From Vulgatibacter incomptus (GTDB lineage Bacteria > Myxococcota > Myxococcia > Myxococcales > Vulgatibacteraceae): DNA of 64,000 nucleotides. Positions 41,431-49,933 of the stretch are shown here, one piece after another. Location: NCBI RefSeq assembly GCF_001263175.1, contig NZ_CP012332.1, forward strand, positions 3,039,501-3,103,500. The letters are read 5' to 3'. The translations under genes were made by a program, and so were the position numbers. Within the stretch, counting starts at the first letter, position 1, and each line of letters opens with the position of its first letter. The notes below the pieces were generated by a model. That model worked only from the letters and a program-made list of their open reading frames with translations. It searched no databases and had not been told where the DNA came from.

Positions 41431-42942
41431 CTAGGGGAGGAAGAGCTTCCTGCCACGGCGCACGATCCGCCCCGCGGCGAGGTGCTCCTCGATCACCGGG
41501 ACGAGCGCCAGGGGTGAGTAACCCAGCTCGGCGGCGAGCGCCGAGTCCTCCATGCCGCGAAGGGCCGCCAGGAGCAGGGCCTCGATCGCGTCGAAGGCCG
41601 GCTCGTCTCCGCCCGCGGGGGAGGCAGGTTCGCCTTCGAACTCCGCCTCGAGCGCGGCTCCGCTTTCGTACGCGGCTGCGGTCTCGAGCGCGCCAGCCGC
41701 ATCGCGCGCAGCTTCCGGCGCAGGTACAACATCCGCCTCGAGCGCGGCCTCAACCTCGAGCGCGACGTCGGCCTCAGGCGCAGCTGAAGCCTCAGGCACA
41801 GCTGAAGCCTCGAGCGCGCCTTCCGCCTCGAACGCGGCCTCGGCCTCGGCCTCGAGCACGGTTTCCGGCTCGATTGCACCTGCCGTCTCGACGACGTCTT
41901 CGGCGTCGCGCGAGCCTTCTGCCGCGAGCGCCACTTCGATCTCCGCGGGCTCCGCGTCGAGCGCTCCGCTCCGAAGCTCCTGCGCCGCCGACGAAGCGGC
42001 CATCGCGGCCTCGTACGCGAGAATGTCCGCGAGGCCCGCGGCATCGGCGAGGTCCGCGACAACGCTCGCGACCTCCTCGTCGGCGAGGATCCCCGCGTCC
42101 GATCCGCCCCTGGCGAAGCTCGACGCTGCGATCTCCTCGCGAGCGGTCAGGACGCCCTCCGGCGCGAGCCGCCAAAGGTTCGCCGCCACACGGGCGCGAA
42201 GGCGGGCCGCAGCCCTCCCCCGCTGCAGCTCCGGCAGCTCGGCGATCCCGGCGGCGTCCGGACCGAAGAGCTGCTCGGCCGACGCGCTCGCCGCGGAACG
42301 GACCGTCTCCTCGACATCCAGCAGCGAATCGATGAGCGCCAGCGCGGCGTCGGGATCCCGCGTGGACCCGAGCGCGATCGCGGCGAGCCTCCTCCCCTGC
42401 TTGTCCTCGTCCGAGAGGAGCGGCGCGAGAATGGGCCCCGGATCGATCCCGCGAGCCGACGCGGCGCCAAGCGCCGCCCTGCGGCGAACCCGGGGATCGG
42501 GGTCGTCGATCGCGTCGAGGAGCACGATCTCGAGCGCCCGCGGATCGTCGCCGGAGAGGCGCACCGCGGCGTCCACGGCCGCCGCGCGGATCGAAGCGTC
42601 CGGATCGCGCTGGAGACCCCGCACGGTGTCGAAGGCCAGGGCGCCACCTGCGCGGCCCAGGAGCTCGACCAACGCCGCGCGCGTCCGCACGTTCACCGAG
42701 CCGAGGACGTTCGCGATCGCCGGCACGGCCAGCTCGCCGGCGACCTCGACCAGCCGGGCCGCCGATCGGACACGGAACGCTTCGGGGCCGTCCGAGAGCT
42801 CCGCCGCGAGCCGCTCCGCCAGCGCGCGCTCCGCCGCCGAAGACAACGTGACAAATGCGCCATCACCGAGAGCGAGAGGCATCTCGGGCACGGTCGCCGT
42901 GGGCGTGACTGCTTCCACAAGTGTACCGGTGCGCCGTTCCAT
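41431..42942 (-). CDS. pomY: PomY-like HEAT-repeat protein with Ala/Glu-rich linker
   Basis: 503-residue first gene of the cluster. Residues ~45-235 are HEAT repeats (AVPAIANVLGS, AAVDAAVRLSGDD, RRAALGAASARG, RLAAIALGS). Residues ~320-445 are a low-complexity region almost wholly Ala, Glu, Val, Asp and Pro in loose 8-12-residue units (LEAEAEAAFEAEGALEASA). The last ~50 residues form a helical, winged-helix-like end (LAAELGYSPLALVPVIEEHLAAGRIVRRGR). Myxococcus PomY is longer, has a coiled coil and a Pro-rich disordered tail. Here acidic repeats replace that tail. The assignment depends mainly on synteny with pomZ and pomX plus the HEAT domain. Confidence 0.65.
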   Translation of the reverse strand: MERRTGTLVEAVTPTATVPEMPLALGDGAFVTLSSAAERALAERLAAELSDGPEAFRVRSAARLVEVAGELAVPAIANVLGSVNVRTRAALVELLGRAGGALAFDTVRGLQRDPDASIRAAAVDAAVRLSGDDPRALEIVLLDAIDDPDPRVRRRAALGAASARGIDPGPILAPLLSDEDKQGRRLAAIALGSTRDPDAALALIDSLLDVEETVRSAASASAEQLFGPDAAGIAELPELQRGRAAARLRARVAANLWRLAPEGVLTAREEIAASSFARGGSDAGILADEEVASVVADLADAAGLADILAYEAAMAASSAAQELRSGALDAEPAEIEVALAAEGSRDAEDVVETAGAIEPETVLEAEAEAAFEAEGALEASAVPEASAAPEADVALEVEAALEADVVPAPEAARDAAGALETAAAYESGAALEAEFEGEPASPAGGDEPAFDAIEALLLAALRGMEDSALAAELGYSPLALVPVIEEHLAAGRIVRRGRKLFLP

Positions 42943-43081
42943 CGAGACAGCTCATCCCCGCAAGATCGGCAACGCCCGCCTTCTCCACATCTGGTCGAGG
43001 GCGGGCGAAGCGTCTACGAAGGGAACCTACACGACGAGGATCCCTACGTCCAGGCATGCGGAGCCGGGGTTCTCGCCGGGA

Positions 43082-43402
43082 TCAGTGCCGGACCTCGACG
43101 AGGTCGAAGAAGAGATCCACCTCCTCCTCGCAGTGCTCGCACTCGCAGCGCAAAACACGCACACTTCCGGTGGGCGTGCTGCGGCTGCCCTCTCCCAGGA
43201 GGTGGAGCGATCCACCGCAGCCGCAGCGTGCCTTCGACGCGACCTCGTCGAGCTCGCGGAAGGAGCGGATCCGCAGCGGACGGTCGGCGCTCCTGCCCGG
43301 CGCCGATGCAGCGGCCCGACGTCGAGACGAGCGCCGCGCCGAGCGCGCCGCCATCGCGCCCATCGCGAGGACCAACGCGACTCCAAGGATCCATCCCGTC
43401 AC
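43082..43402 (-). CDS. small membrane-anchored zinc-ribbon-like protein
   Basis: 106-residue protein with an N-terminal transmembrane helix (~3-19), a basic Arg-rich stretch, then a Cys set C60-x-C62 ... C86-x-C88-x2-C91 that could bind zinc. The C-terminus is acidic. No family is recognised. It precedes the pomY gene on the same strand by ~140 bases without overlap, so co-transcription is possible but not shown. Confidence 0.62.
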   Translation of the reverse strand: MTGWILGVALVLAMGAMAARSARRSSRRRAAASAPGRSADRPLRIRSFRELDEVASKARCGCGGSLHLLGEGSRSTPTGSVRVLRCECEHCEEEVDLFFDLVEVRH

Positions 43403-43529
43403 GCTCTGCCCTCCACAGGGCTGCAGCTGGACATGACCGGCTCCTCCGGGCGTCCGTGAGGGGCCTGCTCGTAGGTCAAACCCCTACATTCACCCATATG
43501 TCTGGAAATTCTCATAGACTCACTTGGAC

Positions 43530-44951
43530 ATGGTAACGTGTCGGGTCGAATCGATGGAACCCTCCCCTTCGCTCTCCCCCGCCGTCCTCGTATGCGGCGC
43601 AGTCGCTTGGCGTATCGACCAGCTCGAGAGCGCCCTGGAGCGAATCCGCGCCAGCCTCCCGGCGGACGCGCTGTACCGGATCACCCTGGGCCATCGCCCG
43701 CGCGAGGATCTCCTCGTCCTCGTGCTCGAGCCCGGCAGCTCCACCAACCCGCGCTTCGCGGCCATCGCCCTGGAAGCCGCAGGGCTCGGCGGCCTCCGGG
43801 CCCTCGACATCGCGGCGTCGGTGAAACCGGACGCGATCCGGGAGCGCGCGCTCAAGGGCTGCGACCCGGTGCTGGAGGTCGACGATCCCAAGCAGACCGT
43901 GGCGAAGCTCCGCGCGGCGCTCGGGCGGGGCCCTTCCGCTTCCACCGGACGGACCGAGAAAGCCACCGTCCGATTCGACTCGGCCGAATCCTTCCTCGAG
44001 GCTTGGACGCGTGAGCTCTCCAACGGAACGATCTTCGTGCCCTGCACGGGCCGGGCGCCCGAGCCGTCGGCTTCCGTGGCGCTGGAGCTCATGGTCCCGG
44101 GCGATCCGGCACCGGTACGCGCCCTCGGGACCGTGCTCCGCCGTCGGGACGGCGGCTTCGAGGCGCGGGTGGCGCTGGCCGACGCGGCTCGCTCCCGGCT
44201 GGAGTCCTCGGTGAAGCGGCTTTGCGCTGGGGAATCCAAGGAGCTGCGGCACGAAGGCCGCCTGCCCATCCGCCTCCCGGCTCGGCTCTCGCTCGCCGGC
44301 GGCAACGTCGTCGCGGCCTGGACCCGAGACCTCTCCCGCGGCGGCGCCTTCGTACAGATCGAAGCGCCTCCGGCGCTGGGCACCGCCGTCGAAGTCTCGA
44401 TCGAGCTGCCGGGTGGCGAGTTGCTCCGCGCGCCGTCCCAGGTCGTGCGGGTGGTGGGACCGGCAGAGGCGAGCGCTCGCGGGAGGCCTGCGGGATGCGG
44501 CCTCTCCTTCGGCGAGCTCTCGCCCGGCGACCGGGAGAAACTCGAGGCCTTCGTGGACGCGACCGAGCTCCGCCCCAACGCCCGCGTGCTCCTCGTGGAC
44601 GACGTCGCGCTCTTCCGCAGGATCCTGGGAGACGAGCTCGCCTCTCGCGGCTGCGAGGTGCTCGAGGCCGAAAACGGCGCGGACGCCTTCGACCGGCTGG
44701 TAGACGAGCTCTTCACGCTGGACCTGCTGATCCTCGACCTCGTGCTCCCCAACACCTCGGGTGTCGAGCTCCTTCACCGGATTCGCCAGCTGGGCGGCGA
44801 ATCCGACCTGAAGATCGCGGTGGTCGCCGGCAGCGTCGACAACCCTGGAGTGCGGAGCCGAATCCTCGCCGCGGGCGCGAACGAGGTCCTCCCGAAGTCG
44901 CTCCCCGCACCCGAGATCGCGGATCGCCTGTTGGGGCTGCTCCGGTCCTAA
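43530..44951 (+). CDS. PilZ-domain protein with C-terminal receiver
   Basis: 473-residue signalling protein. The N-terminal ~140 residues have no clear family. A degenerate PilZ-like domain follows (~145-215), then a canonical PilZ (~238-330) with the c-di-GMP motifs RxxxR (RLPIR) and DLSRGGAF. A C-terminal receiver (~348-473) has paired Asps in LLVDD and phospho-acceptor Asp403 in LILDLVLP. Lys456 stands in LPKS. It should bind c-di-GMP and accept phosphate. No kinase is adjacent. The start could also be the ATG eight codons later; neither has a strong ribosome site. Confidence 0.8.
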   Translation: MVTCRVESMEPSPSLSPAVLVCGAVAWRIDQLESALERIRASLPADALYRITLGHRPREDLLVLVLEPGSSTNPRFAAIALEAAGLGGLRALDIAASVKPDAIRERALKGCDPVLEVDDPKQTVAKLRAALGRGPSASTGRTEKATVRFDSAESFLEAWTRELSNGTIFVPCTGRAPEPSASVALELMVPGDPAPVRALGTVLRRRDGGFEARVALADAARSRLESSVKRLCAGESKELRHEGRLPIRLPARLSLAGGNVVAAWTRDLSRGGAFVQIEAPPALGTAVEVSIELPGGELLRAPSQVVRVVGPAEASARGRPAGCGLSFGELSPGDREKLEAFVDATELRPNARVLLVDDVALFRRILGDELASRGCEVLEAENGADAFDRLVDELFTLDLLILDLVLPNTSGVELLHRIRQLGGESDLKIAVVAGSVDNPGVRSRILAAGANEVLPKSLPAPEIADRLLGLLRS

Positions 44952-45382
44952 CGCGAGGGGAGCTTGGACCGGACCGCTTCCCACGAGCGCTGCGGCGGCT
45001 GGCCCACCTCGCAAGGGAGGCCGGAGTCCTGCCAGCCCTTCTCGATCACCTGCCCCGCCGCGTCGCGGGCGCCGCCGAAGCCGGTGCGGCACTCCACGAG
45101 GTCCTCGCGGCCCGTGGCCTCGAGGAGCTGCGCCGCCTTCAGGGAGCGGTTCCCCCCGGCGCAGCCCAGGACGATCTTCGACTCCGGCGGAAACGCGGTT
45201 TCGAACGCCTCGATGAAGAGGGGGTTCGGCGTCATCCCCGCGGCGGAGCGGTGCATGAACGGGATGTTCACCGCCCCCGCCGGATGACAGGCCTCGAACT
45301 CCGCCTCGCTGCGTACGTCGACGTAGGTGTAGCCCTGCTGCAAGAGGTCGTTCGCTTCTTCAGGCGAGATCCGCTTCGGCAT
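44948..45382 (-). CDS. rhodanese-like sulfurtransferase domain protein
   Basis: 144-residue cytoplasmic single rhodanese domain. YVDVRSEAEFEACHPAGAVNIPF is the N-terminal signature. The active-site loop is CAGGNRS with Cys74, the likely persulfide carrier. Length fits GlpE/PspE-type proteins. The ATG lies inside the 3' end of ptsI (23-base overlap), with GGAGGAG about 5 bases upstream, so it is probably co-translated with the PTS genes. A functional link to the PTS is not evident. Its stop overlaps the convergent PilZ-receiver gene by 4 bases. Confidence 0.86.
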   Translation of the reverse strand: MPKRISPEEANDLLQQGYTYVDVRSEAEFEACHPAGAVNIPFMHRSAAGMTPNPLFIEAFETAFPPESKIVLGCAGGNRSLKAAQLLEATGREDLVECRTGFGGARDAAGQVIEKGWQDSGLPCEVGQPPQRSWEAVRSKLPSR

Positions 45383-47147
45383 CCGTGTCTCCTCCGAGGA
45401 GCTGTCCGTAGCGCTCCTCCATGGTCGTGCGGACATATCGTTCGATGTCGTCCGCGGTGTCGAGGGCCATCGCCGCCTGGAGCAGCTCCCGACCATCACT
45501 AATCGTGCTCGCTCGTATCACACGTCTGACGAGGGGGATCGCCGACGCCGCCATCGAGAGCTCGTCGACCCCGAGGCCGAGCAGCATCAGCGTGTACTGC
45601 GCCTCGCCCGCCATCTCGCCGCAGACCGACACCGGGATCCCGCGGGCGTGGCCGGCGTCGACGACGAGCTGCATCATCCGCAGGATCGAGAGGTGGAGCG
45701 GCTGGTAGAGGTAGGCCACCTCGCGGTTCTGGCGATCGATCGCCAGCGAATACTGGATCAGGTCGTTTGTCCCGATGCTGAGGAAATCCACCTCCGCGGC
45801 GATCCGATCCGCGAGGAGCGCGGCGGACGGGACCTCGATCATCGCCCCCACCTCCGGCTGCGCCGTGGGGATCCCCTCCGCGCGAAGCTCCTCCCGCGCC
45901 GCCTCGAGCGCGGCCCTGGCGGCGCGGAGCTCGATCATGCCGGAGACCAGCGGAAAGAGGACGCGGACGGGGCCGTGGACCGAGGCCCTGAGGATCGCGC
46001 GAAGCTGCGTGCGGAAGACCTCCGGATTCCGCCTGCACAAGCGCAGGGCCCGAAGGCCCAGGGCGGGGTTCGGCTCGCTCCGCCGCAGCCGGTCCATCGG
46101 CATCTTGTCGGCGCCGAGGTCCACGGTGCGGATCGTGACGGGCCGCCCCTCCATCTGGATCACGAGGTTCCGGTAGACCTCGTAATGCTCGTCCTCGCTC
46201 GGCAGGTCGGTGCGGCCGAGGTAGAGGAACTCGGTGCGGAAGAGGCCGATGCCACTCGCGCCCGCCCGCGCCACGCCGGGGATCTCGATCTCGAACTCGA
46301 GGTTCGCGTTGAGCCTCACGACGCTGCCGTCGAGGGTGCGCGAGGGCAGCGTCCGCTCCCGCTCGAAGGCCTGCTCGGTGCGGGCGAAGCGCGCCTTCGC
46401 CTCGGCGAAGCGGACGAGCTGGTGGGGCTCCGGCCGGAGCGCGACCGTGCCCCGCTCGCCGTCGAGGGCGATCTCGTCGCCAGCCGCGGCGAGCTCGCTG
46501 GCCCGCACCGCGCCCATGACCGCGGGGATCCCCCGCGCGTGGGCGACGATCGCCGTATGGGAGGTCTTGGCGCCGCGGTCCGTGACGAGGCCGAGGATCC
46601 GCCCGGGCTGCAGGAGCACTGCAGCGTCCGCGGGCGAAAGATCTCGGGCCACGAGCACGACGCCGGTCGGGATCTCCTCGGCGGCGTCGGGGATTCGGCC
46701 CATCAGGTTCCGCACCACCCGGTCGGCGACGAAGGTCACGTCGTGGCGCCGCTCCCGGAAGTACTCGTCCCCCAGCCGTCCGAAGGCGCTCCGCAGCTTC
46801 CGCGCACAGCGGCGGATCGCCCACTCGGCGTTCATCTGCTCGTCGCGGACGAGCTTCTTCGCCGCCCCCCCGAACTCGGGGTCCTGGAGCATGAGCCGGT
46901 GGGCCTCGAGGATCAGCGCGTGCTCGGGGCCCTCGCCTGCCTCCACGCGGCGCTTCATCTCGAGGAGCTGCCGGTCCGCCAGCGCCAGCGCAGCCTCGAG
47001 GCGCTCGAGCTCGGACTCCGCCTCACCGGGCGCGAGGGGCCTTCGCGGCGTGCGGACGCGCCCGCGGTCGAGCAGGTAGGCGGGCCCGACCGCGATGCCG
47101 GCGGAGGCACCGATTCCGGTCAGGACGATTGGGGCACGGTTGCTCAA
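45360..47147 (-). CDS. ptsI: PTS enzyme I (phosphoenolpyruvate-protein phosphotransferase)
   Basis: 595-residue general PTS enzyme that moves phosphate from phosphoenolpyruvate to HPr. The phospho-accepting His197 lies in GAKTSHTAI. The PEP-binding segments GIGLFRTEFLYLGR, EPNPALGLRALR and IGTNDLIQYSLAIDR are present. The catalytic Cys is in SVCGEMAGE. Full-length with no GAF domain, so it is EI rather than the nitrogen-type PtsP. It follows ptsH with a 20-base gap in an operon that also carries a mannose-type permease and HprK. Confidence 0.95.
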   Translation of the reverse strand: MSNRAPIVLTGIGASAGIAVGPAYLLDRGRVRTPRRPLAPGEAESELERLEAALALADRQLLEMKRRVEAGEGPEHALILEAHRLMLQDPEFGGAAKKLVRDEQMNAEWAIRRCARKLRSAFGRLGDEYFRERRHDVTFVADRVVRNLMGRIPDAAEEIPTGVVLVARDLSPADAAVLLQPGRILGLVTDRGAKTSHTAIVAHARGIPAVMGAVRASELAAAGDEIALDGERGTVALRPEPHQLVRFAEAKARFARTEQAFERERTLPSRTLDGSVVRLNANLEFEIEIPGVARAGASGIGLFRTEFLYLGRTDLPSEDEHYEVYRNLVIQMEGRPVTIRTVDLGADKMPMDRLRRSEPNPALGLRALRLCRRNPEVFRTQLRAILRASVHGPVRVLFPLVSGMIELRAARAALEAAREELRAEGIPTAQPEVGAMIEVPSAALLADRIAAEVDFLSIGTNDLIQYSLAIDRQNREVAYLYQPLHLSILRMMQLVVDAGHARGIPVSVCGEMAGEAQYTLMLLGLGVDELSMAASAIPLVRRVIRASTISDGRELLQAAMALDTADDIERYVRTTMEERYGQLLGGDTDAEADLA

Positions 47148-47167
47148 GGCTCGGGTCCCATCCTACC

Positions 47168-47446
47168 TCACCCCGTATCCTCGCCGAAGCCGCTCTCGAT
47201 CAACGCGCCGATCGCCTCCATGGCCTCGGCGCCGTCGGCTCCGTCGGTCCGGACCGCCACCGTCGACCCTTGCGCGGCGGCGAGCATCAGCACGCCCATG
47301 ATGCTCTTCGCGTTCGCGTTCTGGCCGTTCCGAGACACGGAGATCTCCGACTGGAACCGATTCGCCGTCTGCACCAGACGAGCGGCGGCGCGGGCGTGGA
47401 GCCCCAGGCGATTGACGATGGTGAACGTGCGCTCCAAAGCTTCCAT
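47168..47446 (-). CDS. ptsH: PTS phosphocarrier HPr
   Basis: 92-residue HPr. The EI-phosphorylated His17 lies in GLHARAAARL, and Ser48 in AKSIMGVLML is the regulatory residue used by HPr kinase. HprK is encoded 3.4 kb upstream in the same block, so both His and Ser phosphorylation are expected. It lies 9 bases after the EIID gene. GAGAGG precedes the ATG. Confidence 0.94.
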   Translation of the reverse strand: MEALERTFTIVNRLGLHARAAARLVQTANRFQSEISVSRNGQNANAKSIMGVLMLAAAQGSTVAVRTDGADGAEAMEAIGALIESGFGEDTG

Positions 47447-47455
47447 CGTTCCTCT

Positions 47456-48262
47456 CTAAGCCCAGACGAGGGCCAGCACGATCCCGACCGCGACCGCGAT
47501 CCATCCTGCCGCGACGGAACCGCGCCTCGCGAGCAACCACCAGGCGGCGGCCCACGCGACGATCGACGCGCCCAGGAGCAGCGCGAAGCTCGCGTTTCCC
47601 GCGCCATGATGCCCGGTCGCGAAGGCGATGGGCACGAAGGCGGCTGCGACACCGCCCAACACCGCCACGGCCACGCGAAGCCTCGCGCCCCAGCGGAGGA
47701 GACCGATTCGCCGCAGCACCTCCACCACCTCCCCCTCGCGCCGGTAGCCCTCGACGAAGAGGCGTACACGAAGAGCGAAGTGGGGCAGGTCGTAGAGGCC
47801 CAGGAAGATCGCGACGGCCCACAGGCCCGTCCAGGGGCTCGAGAGCGCCGCCACGAGTCCCGCGAGCGGCCGCAGCGAGAGCCAGAAGAAGGAGTCTCCC
47901 ACGGCGGCGAGGGGAAACATCAGCGCCTGCCTGAAGCGCTCCAGCTCCTCCACCGGCTCCTCGCCCCTCGCGATCCGCTCCTCGTGGCGGAGCACGCCGC
48001 CCAGGATCGCGGCGGAGAGGTAGGGGTGGGTGTTGAAGAACGCGACGTGGCGCTTCACCGCCTCGGTGCGGGCCTCGCCCTCGGGATGGAGCCACGCGAG
48101 GGCCGGCCAGAGGGCGTGGGCCATCCCCAGGCTCTGCATCCCCCTTGGATTCCACGACGCCTGGAGGAGGAGGCTGCGCAGGAAGACGCGCAACCGGATC
48201 CGCCCGGGGAGCGCGCTCCTCGCCGCCAGGCCCGCGTGGGATCGGTGGGCGATGAGGCTCAT
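47456..48262 (-). CDS. PTS mannose-family EIID membrane component
   Basis: 268-residue integral membrane protein of the mannose/fructose/sorbose PTS. LLLQASWNPRGMQSLGMAHAL is the family signature near the N-terminus, and FFNTHPYLSAAILGG and GDSFFWLSLRPL follow. Three or four hydrophobic helices fill the C-terminal half. The ATG overlaps the EIIC stop (ATGA). With EIIC it should form the sugar channel. The transported sugar cannot be told, since no sugar-metabolic enzyme is adjacent. Confidence 0.9.
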   Translation of the reverse strand: MSLIAHRSHAGLAARSALPGRIRLRVFLRSLLLQASWNPRGMQSLGMAHALWPALAWLHPEGEARTEAVKRHVAFFNTHPYLSAAILGGVLRHEERIARGEEPVEELERFRQALMFPLAAVGDSFFWLSLRPLAGLVAALSSPWTGLWAVAIFLGLYDLPHFALRVRLFVEGYRREGEVVEVLRRIGLLRWGARLRVAVAVLGGVAAAFVPIAFATGHHGAGNASFALLLGASIVAWAAAWWLLARRGSVAAGWIAVAVGIVLALVWA

Positions 48263-48963
48263 GGGTGCCTCCCGCTCATCGCCAACGCGACGACGACCGC
48301 GCACGTTGCGCCGAGGCCCGCCATCCAGAGGCCCCCGGGAATCCTGGCCACCCGGACGGAGGCCGCGCCTCCGACCGCCCAGAGGAGGAGCCATCCGTAG
48401 CCCAGGCCCTCGTCGAGCCATAGGGGGAGCGAGCGGTGGATCAGGGCCACCAGCGGGCCCCCCGCCGCCGCGGCGACGGCCGCCAGGACCGCCGCGCCGA
48501 CGAAGGGGCGCCACAAGCCCTTCAGGTGTTCCTCGACCGCGCGGTCGGGACGGCCTTCTTCGAGCCAGCGCTCCGCCCTCGCCTGCGCCTTCTCGTTCGA
48601 TCGCTCATCGAGGCGCTCCAGCCGCCGCGCCACGATCGCCACCGGCGCGAAGAGCGCGAAGGCGAGGCAGGCGATGCTCGCGTCGAAGCCGGCGGATCCC
48701 GCGCTGACCCCCGCCGCCACGATCGCCAACGAGGCGGCGGTCTCGTGCTGCGGCAACGAGGCGCCGAGGTTCGCGGCGCCGATCCAGAGCAGCTCGAGCG
48801 GCGCTCCGATCATCAGCCCAGCCTGCGCATCGCCGAGGATCCAGCCGAGCAGCGGCCCGACCACGATCGGCCGGCTCGCCTGCGCCTGCAGGAAGGCCTT
48901 TCGATCGAGGCTCACGAGACCGCCGACCACCGCAGCGGCGATGATCGGCAGCGGGCCGCTCAC
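48259..48963 (-). CDS. PTS mannose-family EIIC membrane component
   Basis: 234-residue polytopic membrane protein. GPLLGWILGDAQAGLMIGAPLELLWIG is the conserved sugar-channel segment. NLGASLPQHETAASLAIVAAG follows, and six to seven hydrophobic helices span the rest, interrupted by a charged loop (ERLDERSNEKAQARAE). A GTG start overlaps the EIIB stop (GTGA). Shorter than typical E. coli ManY (~266), mostly at the C-terminus. Confidence 0.88.
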   Translation of the reverse strand: MSGPLPIIAAAVVGGLVSLDRKAFLQAQASRPIVVGPLLGWILGDAQAGLMIGAPLELLWIGAANLGASLPQHETAASLAIVAAGVSAGSAGFDASIACLAFALFAPVAIVARRLERLDERSNEKAQARAERWLEEGRPDRAVEEHLKGLWRPFVGAAVLAAVAAAAGGPLVALIHRSLPLWLDEGLGYGWLLLWAVGGAASVRVARIPGGLWMAGLGATCAVVVALAMSGRHP

Positions 48964-49448
48964 CGGTGCGCCGCCTCGAGCCGCGCCTCGAGCTCCCGGA
49001 GGGAGGCCCGGTGATCCGTCGGGACCGCACGAGCTTCGACCTCGATCCCCTTGCCGGCCATCTCCTCCAGGAGGGCGAGCTCGGCCTCCGAGAGGAAGAC
49101 CGAGGGGGAGACCGGCTTCCGACCTGCAGCGAAGTGGACGTTGCCGAGGTTCACGTGGGCCACCTCCGCGCCCCTCGCGAGCGCCTCCACCGCTCCCTCC
49201 ACGTCTCGGACGAGCACGAGCACCCGCTTCGGCCCTCGCGAGAGCGCCTTCCAATCGACCTCGTCGAAGCGGAGGATCTCCGAGGTGACGAGGGGCGGAA
49301 GCGCCAGCGACATCGCCGCCTGCATGAGCGGCGACGCCGCCGCGGCGTCGTCCACGACCACCACCTGCTCGGCACGAAGGTGGGGGATCCAGGTGGAGAC
49401 CACCTGGCCGTGGATCATCCGGTTGTCGACGCGGAGCAGGGAGATCAT
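48960..49448 (-). CDS. PTS mannose-family EIIB component
   Basis: 162-residue cytoplasmic EIIB domain. The phospho-accepting His13 lies in VDNRMIHGQV, the family signature. Family strands EQVVVVDD and VNLGNVHFAAG are present. It is a separate polypeptide, unlike E. coli ManX (EIIAB fusion). Its ATG overlaps the EIIA stop and its stop overlaps the EIIC start. It should pass phosphate from EIIA to the sugar. Confidence 0.92.
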   Translation of the reverse strand: MISLLRVDNRMIHGQVVSTWIPHLRAEQVVVVDDAAAASPLMQAAMSLALPPLVTSEILRFDEVDWKALSRGPKRVLVLVRDVEGAVEALARGAEVAHVNLGNVHFAAGRKPVSPSVFLSEAELALLEEMAGKGIEVEARAVPTDHRASLRELEARLEAAHR

Positions 49449-49867
49449 GGCTTTCCGACCTGGCCGATCCCTCGCAGGCGATCGCTGGCGAAGACCACAT
49501 TCGCGCGGCCGAACTCGACGAGCTCCGCCGCGACGTCCCTGGCAGACTTTCCCGCCGAGCGGCTGGTCGCGACCTTGAGCAGCATCGGCAGGTTGACGCC
49601 GGCCACGACCTCGAGCCTCCCGGCCTCCATGAGGGAGAGGCCGCAGGTGGAGGGCGTGCCGCCGAAGACGTCCACGAGGACCACGACGCCCTCGCCCTGG
49701 TCCACGCGCTCCACCGCGTCCAGGATCTTCCGCCTGCCGGTATCGAGGCCCTCGTGCGGGAGCAGGTTCACGATCGCGAGATCCGCGAGCGTGCCCACGA
49801 TTCCTTCCGCTGCGGTGACCAGCGCCTCGGCCATGCGCCCGTGCCCCGCGACCACGATCCCGACCAT
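49445..49867 (-). CDS. PTS mannose-family EIIA component
   Basis: 140-residue cytoplasmic EIIA domain with active-site His9 in VVAGHGRMAEAL and the DVFGGTPS loop. Free-standing EIIA of this kind often has regulatory work besides transport. It begins 66 bases after rapZ and is coupled to EIIB by an ATGA overlap. Confidence 0.92.
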   Translation of the reverse strand: MVGIVVAGHGRMAEALVTAAEGIVGTLADLAIVNLLPHEGLDTGRRKILDAVERVDQGEGVVVLVDVFGGTPSTCGLSLMEAGRLEVVAGVNLPMLLKVATSRSAGKSARDVAAELVEFGRANVVFASDRLRGIGQVGKP

Positions 49868-49933
49868 GGTGGCTTTTGCCTCCGGCTTCGCGCGACTTAT
49901 ATATGCCTTCCGACCGACGTGGAAGGAACCCGG

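Noticed and set aside
48259-49500. A 413-residue frame joining EIIB-region DNA with EIIC
   Set aside because: The first half is an out-of-frame shadow of EIIB. The GTG overlapping the EIIB stop gives a normal EIIC start.
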